Assembly (NCBI GenBank): GCA_001513505.1
Contig: LFTM01000083.1
Location: 1 to 13,618, forward strand
Direction: 5' to 3'
DNA length: 13,618 nucleotides
From: Clostridiales bacterium DTU092
Lineage (GTDB): Bacteria; Bacillota; Clostridia; Caldicoprobacterales; Caldicoprobacteraceae
The notes under the pieces are model-generated. The model did no database searches. It saw only the letters and a program-made list of their open reading frames with translations, and was not told the origin of the DNA. A program made the position numbers and the translations under genes. This document shows positions 1 through 7,323 of this stretch, one piece after another (within the stretch, counting starts at the first letter, position 1; every line of letters starts with the position of its first letter).

Positions 1-185
1 AAAAAGTTGTAGTGGTAGATGATTTATTAGCGACGGGCGGTACTGCTCTTGCGGCGGTGAAACTGGTCGAAAAACTAGGCGGAGTTATTTCCGGCGTTGC
101 ATTTGTAATGGAATTGACTTATTTAAACGGGAGAAAGACTTTGGAAGGCTATGATGTTTATTCAGTTGTGAGTTACGATGATTAA
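1..185 (+). CDS. apt: Adenine phosphoribosyltransferase, C-terminal part
   Basis: Partial gene: the reading frame is open from base 3 and ends at TAA 183-185, giving about 60 C-terminal residues. The piece starts in the PRPP-binding loop, read as VVVVDDLLATGGTA, which is the signature of type I phosphoribosyltransferases. The downstream text (GVAFVMELTYLNGR, then a Tyr-Asp-rich end) fits adenine phosphoribosyltransferase rather than the hypoxanthine or orotate enzymes. The enzyme makes AMP from adenine and PRPP in the cytoplasm (purine salvage). It sits directly upstream of the (p)ppGpp synthetase gene, an arrangement common in Firmicutes. The N-terminal two thirds lie outside the window. Confidence 0.9.
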   Translation, partial: KVVVVDDLLATGGTALAAVKLVEKLGGVISGVAFVMELTYLNGRKTLEGYDVYSVVSYDD

Positions 186-208
186 TTCAAAATATTGAGG
201 CGTACCTT

Positions 209-240
209 GTGGTTGGTGAATGATTTTGCCAGCCACTCTT
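209..240 (+). terminator. Possible weak hairpin terminator after apt
   Basis: GTGGTTGG at 209-216 can pair with CCAGCCAC at 229-236 (8 bp, one G-U pair) around a 12-base loop. Only a short, interrupted T-rich stretch follows (TCTTTATATA). It may attenuate transcription between apt and rel, or be a chance hairpin. I could not find a convincing promoter between it and rel. Confidence 0.3.
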
Positions 241-290
241 TATATAAAAGATTATTATACCTGTATCTTGTTTGGAGTAATCTGGGATAG

Positions 291-308
291 AAAGGGGTGG
301 AATACGTG
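291..308 (+). promoter_or_regulatory. Ribosome site choosing the rel GTG start at 306
   Basis: AAAGGGGTGG at 291-300 lies five bases before the GTG at 306. An in-frame GTG at 297 is also possible, but it falls inside this purine-rich element and has only a weak site of its own, so 306 is preferred. Confidence 0.6.
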
Positions 309-2516
309 AACAATAAGAACGTGGAGCGTATAACTGGAATTGAAGACAAGGTAGAAGAGCTCAAAAAAAGGGCAGAGAAGGTTTACGGAGTAGAAAGCGT
401 TGAAATTATATTAAAGGCGTTTAATTATGCTGAGAAGGCCCATCAAGGTCAGAAGCGTTCTTCCGGTGAACCTTATATTATCCACCCTCTGGAAGTTGCC
501 CTTATTCTGCTGGAGTTGGGACTGGATCCTGATACCATTGCTGCCGGGCTTCTGCATGACGTTGTTGAAGATACAGGTAGTGCACTACAGGAAGTGGAGG
601 ATGAGTTTGGTCCGGAGATTGCCAAACTTGTTGATGGGGTTACCAAACTCAGCAGGTTGGAATATAAGACAAAGGAAGAGCAGCAGGTCGAAAATTTAAG
701 GAAAATGTTTGTAGCCATGGCAAAAGACATAAGAGTTATCATTATAAAGCTGTCTGACCGGCTGCATAATCTGAGGACCCTTGAATATGTAGATGAAGAA
801 AAACAACGGGAGAAAGCCTATGAGACCTTGGAAATTTATGCACCTTTGGCACATAGACTGGGTATTTTCCGTATAAAATGGGAACTTGAAGATATATCCC
901 TTCGATATATAGATCCAAAGGGATATTATGATCTTGTAGAAAGAATAGCCACTAAAAGGAAAGAGCGGGAAGCCATTATTCAGGAGGTAATACAAACTCT
1001 GAAGACAAGGCTGAATGAAGTGAACATCGAAGCTGAAATAGATGGAAGACCGAAGAATTTTTACAGCATTTATCGTAAAATGTATATGCAGCACAAGGAT
1101 TTTGAAGAGATATATGATCTGCTGGCCATACGTGTTATTGTTAATACTGTTAAGGACTGCTACGGCGTACTTGGGATAGTCCATACCCTTTGGAAGCCAA
1201 TTCCCGGTCGTTTTAAGGATTATATAGCCGTACCCAAACCCAATATGTATCAGTCCCTCCATACTACGGTTATTGATTCAAGGGGAGAACTGTTTGAAAT
1301 TCAAATCAGAACCTGGGATATGCACCGTACTGCTGAATATGGTATTGCGGCGCACTGGAAGTATAAAGAAGGACGTAAGATTTCAACCGATCTGGATGAC
1401 AAGTTATCATGGCTTCGGCAGTTGTTGGAGTGGCAAAACGAACTTAGGGATTTCAGAGAGTTTGTTGAGACATTAAAAATAGATCTGTTTAATGACGAGG
1501 TCTTTGTTTTTACACCAAAAGGTGACGTTATTGACCTGCCTAAAGGCGCAGGTCCCCTGGATTTTGCATATTCCATCCATACTGAAATAGGGAACAAATG
1601 CGTTGGTGCAAAAGTAAACGGCAGGATGGTTTCACTGGATTACCAGCTTCAAACGGGTGATATAGTCGAAATCTTAACTTCATCCAGCAGCCGGGGGCCC
1701 AGCAGAGACTGGCTAAAAATTGTCAAGACCAGCCAGGCAAAGAGTAAGATAAAGCAGTGGTTTAAAAGGGAAAAGCGGGAAGAGAATATCGACAAAGGCA
1801 AAGAAATGTTGGAAAGGGAAGCAAAGAGACAGGGATACGTATTGTCTCAGCTTCTGAACAGTGAATGGCTGGAACCTATATACAGAAAATATGGTTTCAA
1901 TTCAATTGATGATGTATACGCTGCAATAGGTTATGGTGGTTTAACAACCAATCAGGTACTGCTCAGGCTTATTAATGAATATAAGAAGCACCAAAAAACC
2001 ACAACCTCTGAAGCAGTTGATGATACAGAAATAAAGCAAATAATAGACACAAGAGCCAAAAAGCATTATGGAAAAGGTATACAGGTTAAGGGAATTGACA
2101 ATATACTGATCCGGATTGCCAAATGCTGTAATCCGGTCCCAGGTGATGAAATAATAGGGTACATTACAAAGGGAAGAGGTATATCGGTCCATAGAGTTGA
2201 TTGTATCAACCTTGCAGAGATTTCGGATGAGAAACACAGATTGATTGAGGTAGCCTGGGCGGAGCAGGACCGGGCTTCATATAATGCAGAAATAAAAATA
2301 ATTGCAAGGGATCGGCAGTCACTCCTGGCTGATATTACCAGTGCAATTGCAAATATGGATATAACTATCACAGCGGTCAACGCCAGAACAAACAAAAACA
2401 GGCTGGCTAGCATTAATTTAGGCGTGGAGATCAGCAATACCCAACAACTTGAAAAAGTAATGAAACAGCTAAAGAAATTGCAGGATGTACTTGATGTTCA
2501 CAGAATGAATGCATAA
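306..2516 (+). CDS. relA: Bifunctional (p)ppGpp synthetase/hydrolase (RelA/SpoT family)
   Basis: A long Rel enzyme (736 residues from GTG 306; 739 if GTG 297 is used) that makes ppGpp/pppGpp from ATP plus GDP/GTP during starvation and also hydrolyses it. Domains in order: HD hydrolase with His84-Asp85 in HDVVED; synthetase with R302-F-K-D305 followed by YIAVPKPNMYQS and a QIRTWDMH segment; TGS (about residues 400-465, starting near EVFVFTPKGD); a helical part; a conserved Cys region with Cys607-Cys608 in KCCNPVPGD and a later VDCINL; and a C-terminal ACT domain. The RxKD form in the synthetase is the one found in bifunctional Rel proteins (synthetase-only RelA has ExDD), and the intact HD motif agrees. 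Length is normal for the family and nothing looks broken. It lies between apt and dtd, as in many Firmicutes. Confidence 0.95.
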   Translation: MNNKNVERITGIEDKVEELKKRAEKVYGVESVEIILKAFNYAEKAHQGQKRSSGEPYIIHPLEVALILLELGLDPDTIAAGLLHDVVEDTGSALQEVEDEFGPEIAKLVDGVTKLSRLEYKTKEEQQVENLRKMFVAMAKDIRVIIIKLSDRLHNLRTLEYVDEEKQREKAYETLEIYAPLAHRLGIFRIKWELEDISLRYIDPKGYYDLVERIATKRKEREAIIQEVIQTLKTRLNEVNIEAEIDGRPKNFYSIYRKMYMQHKDFEEIYDLLAIRVIVNTVKDCYGVLGIVHTLWKPIPGRFKDYIAVPKPNMYQSLHTTVIDSRGELFEIQIRTWDMHRTAEYGIAAHWKYKEGRKISTDLDDKLSWLRQLLEWQNELRDFREFVETLKIDLFNDEVFVFTPKGDVIDLPKGAGPLDFAYSIHTEIGNKCVGAKVNGRMVSLDYQLQTGDIVEILTSSSSRGPSRDWLKIVKTSQAKSKIKQWFKREKREENIDKGKEMLEREAKRQGYVLSQLLNSEWLEPIYRKYGFNSIDDVYAAIGYGGLTTNQVLLRLINEYKKHQKTTTSEAVDDTEIKQIIDTRAKKHYGKGIQVKGIDNILIRIAKCCNPVPGDEIIGYITKGRGISVHRVDCINLAEISDEKHRLIEVAWAEQDRASYNAEIKIIARDRQSLLADITSAIANMDITITAVNARTNKNRLASINLGVEISNTQQLEKVMKQLKKLQDVLDVHRMNA

Positions 2517-2580
2517 GTGGGCCTTTTAAGATATTTTTATAGAAACCGACTTGCACAAGAAGTAATAGGGGGAGTTATAA

Positions 2581-3030
2581 ATGAGAGCTGTAGTACAGAG
2601 AGTTAAGCATGCCCATGTCATAGTTCAGAATGAAAAAGTGGGACAGATAGAAAAAGGTCTCCTTGTTTTTTTGGGTGTAGAAAAGGGTGATAACGAAAGT
2701 GACCTTAATTATATTGTGGATAAGGTTGCTGGTCTCAGGATCTTTGAAGACGAGGGTGGAAAAATGAATTTATCCGTGCAGGATGTTGGTGGTTCCATAC
2801 TGGCAGTATCACAGTTTACCTTATACGGCGACTGTAGAAAAGGAAGGCGGCCAAGCTTTATACAGGCCGCAGAGCCGGATGTTGCAAAACGGTATTATGA
2901 TCTGTTCATACAGAGAATAGATGAGAAGGGAATTCCGGTTGCTCAAGGTGTATTCCAGGCTATGATGGAAGTATCTTTGATCAACGACGGTCCTGTCACA
3001 ATATTGCTGGACAGCAAAAAATTATTTTAA
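2581..3030 (+). CDS. dtd: D-aminoacyl-tRNA deacylase
   Basis: A 149-residue protein of normal length for DTD. It removes D-amino acids, and in this family also mischarged glycine, from tRNAs in the cytoplasm, so D-residues do not enter proteins. The start MRAVVQRV is typical. Both family motifs are present: SQFTLYGD (Ser77-Gln78) and, near the C-terminus, NDGPVT (residues 135-140), which carries the cross-subunit Gly-cisPro pair that excludes L-aminoacyl-tRNA. The enzyme works as a homodimer. The ribosome site GGGGGAG (about 2568-2574) precedes ATG 2581. The gap to rel is 64 bases with no terminator visible, so co-transcription with rel is likely. Confidence 0.95.
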   Translation: MRAVVQRVKHAHVIVQNEKVGQIEKGLLVFLGVEKGDNESDLNYIVDKVAGLRIFEDEGGKMNLSVQDVGGSILAVSQFTLYGDCRKGRRPSFIQAAEPDVAKRYYDLFIQRIDEKGIPVAQGVFQAMMEVSLINDGPVTILLDSKKLF

Positions 3031-3078
3031 TATTAGACTAAAGATTACTAATAATGCATTTTAAGGGGAGTACAACTG

Positions 3079-3702
3079 ATGGAAGTAATTACAATAGAAG
3101 TAGGACCTTTGGCTTCAAATTGTTATATTTTATACTGCCAAAATACAAAAAGAGCAGCGATTGTAGATCCCGGCGCGGAAGAGCAGTCAATAATAAATCA
3201 GATACAGCGAAATAAACTGGACGTACAATATATTTTGCTGACCCATGGACATTTTGACCATATAGGAGCAGTTAAATATCTCAGAGAAGAGCTAAATGCA
3301 CCCGTAGCTATTCATGCTGAGGATGCGGATTGTCTTAACGATGATAGTAAGAATTTGTCCTTCTATATGGGAATGGATATAGGAGGTCAGGGCACTGCTG
3401 ATATAATGCTGAAGAATGGAGACAAGCTCTATGTAGGCGATATAACATTGAAAGTAATCCATACGCCCGGTCATTCCAGAGGAAGTGTGTGCTTTCTTTC
3501 CTCCAGGGCTGTTTTTACAGGAGATACCCTGTTCCACGGTTCAATAGGAAGAAGTGATTTTCCGGGAGGAGATTTCAAAGAGTTAATTAATTCCATAAAC
3601 AACAAGCTGATGGTACTGGATGATAACTGCATTATTTATCCCGGACATGGTCCTGTAAGTACCATAGGAAGAGAAAAGGTAATAAACCCATATATAAAAT
3701 AA
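3079..3702 (+). CDS. MBL-fold metallo-hydrolase (glyoxalase II-like, YqgX type)
   Basis: A 207-residue cytoplasmic metallo-beta-lactamase-fold protein. The metal ligands are in place: THGHFDH at 55-61 (His56, His58, Asp60, His61), His132 in TPGHS, Asp149 in FTGDTLF, and His190 in YPGHGP. The order and the GSIGRSD text after the Asp are those of the short glyoxalase-II-like group that includes Bacillus subtilis YqgX. It lacks the C-terminal substrate domain of classical glyoxalase II, so hydrolysis of S-lactoylglutathione or a related bacillithiol/thioester substrate is only a guess. The ribosome site AAGGGGAG (3063-3070) lies eight bases before ATG 3079. It sits 48 bases after dtd and 33 bases before hemZ, so it is probably in the same transcript. 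Confidence 0.88.
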   Translation: MEVITIEVGPLASNCYILYCQNTKRAAIVDPGAEEQSIINQIQRNKLDVQYILLTHGHFDHIGAVKYLREELNAPVAIHAEDADCLNDDSKNLSFYMGMDIGGQGTADIMLKNGDKLYVGDITLKVIHTPGHSRGSVCFLSSRAVFTGDTLFHGSIGRSDFPGGDFKELINSINNKLMVLDDNCIIYPGHGPVSTIGREKVINPYIK

Positions 3703-3721
3703 AATTTTTTCATTAATATTT

Positions 3722-3738
3722 GGAGGTTTTTAAGTTTG
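3722..3738 (+). promoter_or_regulatory. Ribosome site selecting the hemZ TTG start
   Basis: GGAGG at 3722-3726 lies nine bases before TTG 3736. The ATG at 3740 is out of frame, so the gene must begin with the TTG or with a much later codon. The site supports the TTG. Confidence 0.65.
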
Positions 3739-5256
3739 AATGTTTTTATAAGCCTGCCTAATGGACAATTCGGGCATGTAATTTGGGAACTGACCCGGAT
3801 TTTTTTCCCGGATGGAGAAGTAAAAGTATTATATACAGAGTCTGATGAAAAGCCTGTTCAGGAATATCGTCTGGGAGATTACCTGCTGACAGCCCGGTAT
3901 AAATATATAAATGACTGGGAAATCGAGGTGTACAGCCAATTAGAGATTAAACCCGATGAAGTTTTGGGATATAAAATACGCCGGAAAAAGCTGGAGAAAA
4001 ATATTAAGGATTCAGTCCTGGAGAAAAAGAGAGCGATAAAGAGGATAATATGTCAGTGTATATACGATTTGCTGGCTGAACATACCGGCAATAGACCTTA
4101 CTGGGGGATACTTACCGGTGTACGTCCCCTGAAAGTGGTTCACAACCTGATGGATGAGGGGTTAAGCGATACGGAAGTATTGGACATTCTGTCCTCCGAA
4201 TATATGATAAAACAGGAGAAAGCCGAACTATTGCTTGAAACTGCCAATAATCAGCTTAATATTCTTAAGGCAAACAGGGATGATGTGGTTTCCGTTTATA
4301 TTCATATTCCGTTTTGTCCTACAAAATGTCTGTACTGCTCCTTTCCGTCAGTGGTTATGAATGGAAAAAGCAATATAGCAGACAGTTACTTAGATTGCTT
4401 AATTTTGGAGCTTGAACAGATTATCGGTGCTTTAAATAAACGGGGAACAAAGATCCAGAGTATATATATCGGTGGTGGAACTCCAACTGCACTTACACAT
4501 TCACAACTGGAAAGATTAATGAGCGCTGTTAAGCTGTTGACAGATGGACATAAAATCAGAGAATATACTGTTGAATGTGGCCGGCCTGACAGCCTGGACG
4601 TTAATAAACTTGCCACTCTTAAGGCTTTTGGTGTAAATCGTATAAGCATTAATCCGCAGTCCATGAATCAGGAAACATTGGATGAGATAGGCAGGGCACA
4701 CACCGTAGAGCAAATTATATCAAGTTTTCATATGGCCAGGGAGAGCGGTTTTGACTGTATTAATATGGATGTTATTGTAGGACTGCCTAATGAAAATATA
4801 TCCCACATGGAAAAAACCATGGCTTCTTTGGCCTCCCTTGACCCGGATAATATAACGGTTCACACCCTTGCTGTAAAAAGGGCATCGCGGCTTAAAGACT
4901 CCCTGGAAAAATATCCACTGACCCATGATGATATTGCCGAAGAGATGCTCGCGGTATGCCGCCGATGGATCAGAAAAATTGGCATGGTTCCATATTATCT
5001 CTACCGTCAGAAATATATGGTTGGGAATCTTGAGAACGTCGGATATGCTAAAGATGGAAAAGAGTGTATATACAATATACAGATGATGGGAGAGAAACAA
5101 ACCATATGGGGTTTTGGTGCAGGAGCCGTTACTAAACTATATTTTTCAGCTGAGGATCGTATAGAACGCGTTCCTAACGCAAAAGACGTAACCGTCTATA
5201 TAAAAAGGATTGAAGAGACTATAATGCGTAAGAAGATGATTATTGAGAAGTTATAA
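3736..5256 (+). CDS. hemZ: HemZ-type coproporphyrinogen III oxidase-like radical SAM protein
   Basis: A 506-residue protein starting at TTG 3736. The first roughly 180 residues are the extra N-terminal region of the HemZ family, including WGILTGVRPLK. The radical-SAM core follows, with Cys194-x3-Cys198-x2-Cys201 in FCPTKCLYCSF (4Fe-4S cluster and S-adenosylmethionine site), GGGTPT at 246-251, and NMDVIVGLPNE further on. The family is named for oxygen-independent conversion of coproporphyrinogen III to protoporphyrinogen IX. However, many family members occur in anaerobes without a full haem pathway, and relatives include the haem chaperone HemW, so the reaction here is uncertain. The length is close to Bacillus HemZ. 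It is the last gene of its run, ending 74 bases before a strong terminator. Confidence 0.88.
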   Translation: MNVFISLPNGQFGHVIWELTRIFFPDGEVKVLYTESDEKPVQEYRLGDYLLTARYKYINDWEIEVYSQLEIKPDEVLGYKIRRKKLEKNIKDSVLEKKRAIKRIICQCIYDLLAEHTGNRPYWGILTGVRPLKVVHNLMDEGLSDTEVLDILSSEYMIKQEKAELLLETANNQLNILKANRDDVVSVYIHIPFCPTKCLYCSFPSVVMNGKSNIADSYLDCLILELEQIIGALNKRGTKIQSIYIGGGTPTALTHSQLERLMSAVKLLTDGHKIREYTVECGRPDSLDVNKLATLKAFGVNRISINPQSMNQETLDEIGRAHTVEQIISSFHMARESGFDCINMDVIVGLPNENISHMEKTMASLASLDPDNITVHTLAVKRASRLKDSLEKYPLTHDDIAEEMLAVCRRWIRKIGMVPYYLYRQKYMVGNLENVGYAKDGKECIYNIQMMGEKQTIWGFGAGAVTKLYFSAEDRIERVPNAKDVTVYIKRIEETIMRKKMIIEKL

Positions 5257-5330
5257 TCCGGTTAGGATTTTCGGTTTTGAAATATTGTTAATATGTGTCT
5301 TTGGTTGTAACTAAAACAATGCTTTAAGCA

Positions 5331-5370
5331 AAATGCCGCCTTGCTATTTAAAGGCGGCATTTGTGTTTTG
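5331..5370 (+). terminator. Rho-independent terminator after hemZ
   Basis: AAATGCCGCCTT (5331-5342) pairs perfectly with AAGGCGGCATTT (5351-5362) around an 8-base loop, followed by a T-rich tail (TGTGTTTTG). It ends the apt/rel-to-hemZ transcript and separates it from the protease gene. Confidence 0.88.
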
Positions 5371-5536
5371 TATCCGCAAATCCATAAAGATTAAAGATAA
5401 TAATTAAATTCCTGTTAAGAGAAGGATATTTAAAAGATGAGAAGAATTATGGAATAAATACAAAACAATTGGAATATTTACTCGGTTTATGTGACTCTTT
5501 GGTTTTTTCTGTATTAAATTTGACTATTTCTTTTTT
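5371..5536 (+). other. AT-rich leader before the protease gene, no clear promoter
   Basis: About 165 AT-rich bases between the hemZ terminator and the ribosome site of the next gene. I see no confident -35/-10 pair, no long hairpin and no repeat. A TTG at 5469 is in frame with the protease gene but has no ribosome site. The promoter of the protease gene is probably here, possibly for a non-housekeeping sigma factor, but I cannot place it. Confidence 0.4.
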
Positions 5537-5552
5537 GGGAGGCCTGATTGTG
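5537..5552 (+). promoter_or_regulatory. Ribosome site setting the protease GTG start
   Basis: GGGAGG at 5537-5542 lies seven bases before GTG 5550. From this start the protein opens with MNKKITR and a hydrophobic stretch, which is a proper export signal. The longer frame from TTG 5469 would bury that signal behind 27 residues and has no ribosome site. Confidence 0.8.
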
Positions 5553-7259
5553 AATAAAAAGATAACAAGGGTATTCATCCTGTCAACATTTATTACCTTA
5601 GCTATACTGGCAGCCGTTTACGCAGGTTATATAAATGGCATCTTTGCTAAAGAGACTATATATGTTATCTGTTCCGAAAAAAAAATAACCTGGGAATTCA
5701 AAGATGAAAAGGCTATAAAAAACGGCTGCTTTGTACTCTATAGAAATGGCAAGGAAGTTTACAGAGGAGACGAATTTGAATATATTAATCCCTATTTAGA
5801 AGACATCGAAAAACCGGAGAGTATTGAAGATATCAGCCTTATCTATGAAAGGGATAAAATCATATTGGATTGGGAAGAGCCCGCGGATAAAGGCACGGAT
5901 AACAGTTTAGAAGTATATTTTATTAACAGACTTGGAATGAAGATATTCAGATCAAATGAGCTCGTTTATAACTACAGCTCGGGCATATCAAAATACATTT
6001 TGAATATAGGCGGAAGCACTTTTGAAACTACTGACAGCAGAATAGAAATTGATTATGAAGAACTGGATTCAGGGTTGTTGGATACAAGTGTTATAGCCGT
6101 TGATAAGAATGGCAATGAGAGCATCCCGGAGATATTAGTTTCTGTAAGAAATATTAGATTGGATGTAATAGATCAAGACGGCAAATTAACTATAATCAAT
6201 AGCGATAAAGAACAGGATTATACTTATAAAATACATATAAATAATAAGGAAATTGAATTGGACGGCAACACCATAGACTACAAAGATATATTTACGGACA
6301 CTGCTCCACCTGAAATGCCAATAGTTAAAATATCAATAGAACCTGAATGTGTTGTATTTATGTGGGATCCGGTTAAATCGGTAAGCAAAATTTATAAATT
6401 CCATATAGAAGGATTGGGTTCAAAGTATAATAACAGAGTATATTCGGAGGAATTTGTAAAGATCTCCAATATTAAAGGGTACTATTTCAGTATAAATAAT
6501 GAAGAATCTCACACCATTACATATGAAGACATATTGATAAATGACCCGGACCAAAGATTTTTAATAATATTTACTTCAAGTTTGCCTGGCTTAAAAGAGG
6601 GTTTAAACATTTCTGACAATTCATCGATATCTTTTATGATAGACACAAATTCTGTTGAACACCCACTTTACATACACATTGCTTCAGTAGATAATATTTT
6701 AAATATATCTGAAACATTTACCTGCGAAATACCTATTCCAAGCAAGTATAAGTTAAAACGTGTGGAACCCTTTTTTGTTAAAGCAGACAAGGAATATCAA
6801 TCCAGGTACGAGGATGAAAAAAAGCATTTAGCTTTGCTGCCCGAAAATATAATTGATTTTCTTCTAAAGCATAATTTAAGAATATATTTTGTCGATGAAC
6901 AAAAACTATATGATAGCGTGACAGATACACAGTATGATGGATACTATTATGGAGATAGTAACTCAATAGAATTAAGTAAGACCGGTTTGAAATCGATTGT
7001 CCTCCATGAAGTTGGTCATTCAATCGATTACTTAATGCCGGATTATTTAGGATTTTCATCCGAGGAAGATAAAGAATTTATAAACATATATAAGAAAGAG
7101 AAAGACATACTTTATAATGATAATTCTTATCCCCGATCAACCCCGGCAGAATATTTCGCAGAAGCCTTTCAGGACTATTTTATTAATCGGATGTCGTTAA
7201 TGGAAAAGGCTCCGTTAACCTATAAGTATATAGACAAACTGGTAAAAAATATTAAATAA
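5550..7259 (+). CDS. Exported zinc metalloprotease, anthrax lethal factor-like (ATLF/M34) C-terminal domain
   Basis: A 569-residue protein from GTG 5550. Residues 1-7 are basic (MNKKITR) and 8-28 hydrophobic, with possible signal-peptidase sites after VYA (25) or IFA (33). It could instead stay anchored. Residues of about 36-400 look like several beta-rich, fibronectin-III-like segments, with end strands such as AVDKNGNES (183-191) and IHIASVDN (near 375-382). The last roughly 170 residues match the catalytic domain of anthrax lethal factor and the clostridial Pro-Pro endopeptidases as I remember them. HEVGH (486-490) gives ligands His486 and His490 and base Glu487. Tyr527 lies seven residues before Glu534 in AEYFAEAF, the same Tyr-to-Glu spacing as Tyr728/Glu735 of lethal factor. 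The end MEKAPLTYKYI also resembles it. Substrate unknown: a surface protein, own or foreign, is plausible. The gene is clearly richer in A+T than its neighbours and stands alone between a terminator and the T-box promoter. Confidence 0.85.
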   Translation: MNKKITRVFILSTFITLAILAAVYAGYINGIFAKETIYVICSEKKITWEFKDEKAIKNGCFVLYRNGKEVYRGDEFEYINPYLEDIEKPESIEDISLIYERDKIILDWEEPADKGTDNSLEVYFINRLGMKIFRSNELVYNYSSGISKYILNIGGSTFETTDSRIEIDYEELDSGLLDTSVIAVDKNGNESIPEILVSVRNIRLDVIDQDGKLTIINSDKEQDYTYKIHINNKEIELDGNTIDYKDIFTDTAPPEMPIVKISIEPECVVFMWDPVKSVSKIYKFHIEGLGSKYNNRVYSEEFVKISNIKGYYFSINNEESHTITYEDILINDPDQRFLIIFTSSLPGLKEGLNISDNSSISFMIDTNSVEHPLYIHIASVDNILNISETFTCEIPIPSKYKLKRVEPFFVKADKEYQSRYEDEKKHLALLPENIIDFLLKHNLRIYFVDEQKLYDSVTDTQYDGYYYGDSNSIELSKTGLKSIVLHEVGHSIDYLMPDYLGFSSEEDKEFINIYKKEKDILYNDNSYPRSTPAEYFAEAFQDYFINRMSLMEKAPLTYKYIDKLVKNIK

Positions 7260-7288
7260 TTGGAACGCCGTATCGAAGAAAAGTATGG

Positions 7289-7317
7289 TTGACAATAGCA
7301 TTTGTCAGGGTTATAAT
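7289..7317 (+). promoter_or_regulatory. Consensus promoter of the hisS-aspS operon
   Basis: TTGACA (7289-7294) and TATAAT (7312-7317) are both perfect sigma-A boxes with an ideal 17-base spacer. Transcription should start near 7324, just ahead of the T-box leader. Confidence 0.9.
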
Positions 7318-7323
7318 ACTAAT

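Noticed and set aside
696..1262. 188-codon open frame on the minus strand opposite rel
   Set aside because: It lies wholly inside the well-supported rel gene. Its translation shows no recognisable motif and has the biased look of an antisense shadow.
2066..2437. 123-codon minus-strand frame, hydrophobic, opposite the rel C-terminus
   Set aside because: It is a mirror of ACT-domain codons, with no ribosome site or promoter. The apparent hydrophobicity is what antisense reading of such codons often gives.
4720..5100. 126-codon minus-strand frame opposite hemZ
   Set aside because: Shadow of hemZ; no motif and no initiation signal.
5331..5362. Long inverted repeat considered as a mobile-element end or attachment site
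   Set aside because: It has the length, loop and T-rich tail of a terminator, and no matching copy is found on the other side of the protease gene.
5469..5549. 27-residue N-terminal extension of the protease from TTG 5469
   Set aside because: No ribosome site lies before 5469, and the extension would hide the export signal. GGGAGG before GTG 5550 marks the true start.
5664..5674. Possible lipoprotein cysteine near residue 41 of the protease (YVIC)
   Set aside because: It is too far behind the hydrophobic segment and lacks a proper lipobox, so a lipoprotein anchor is not supported.
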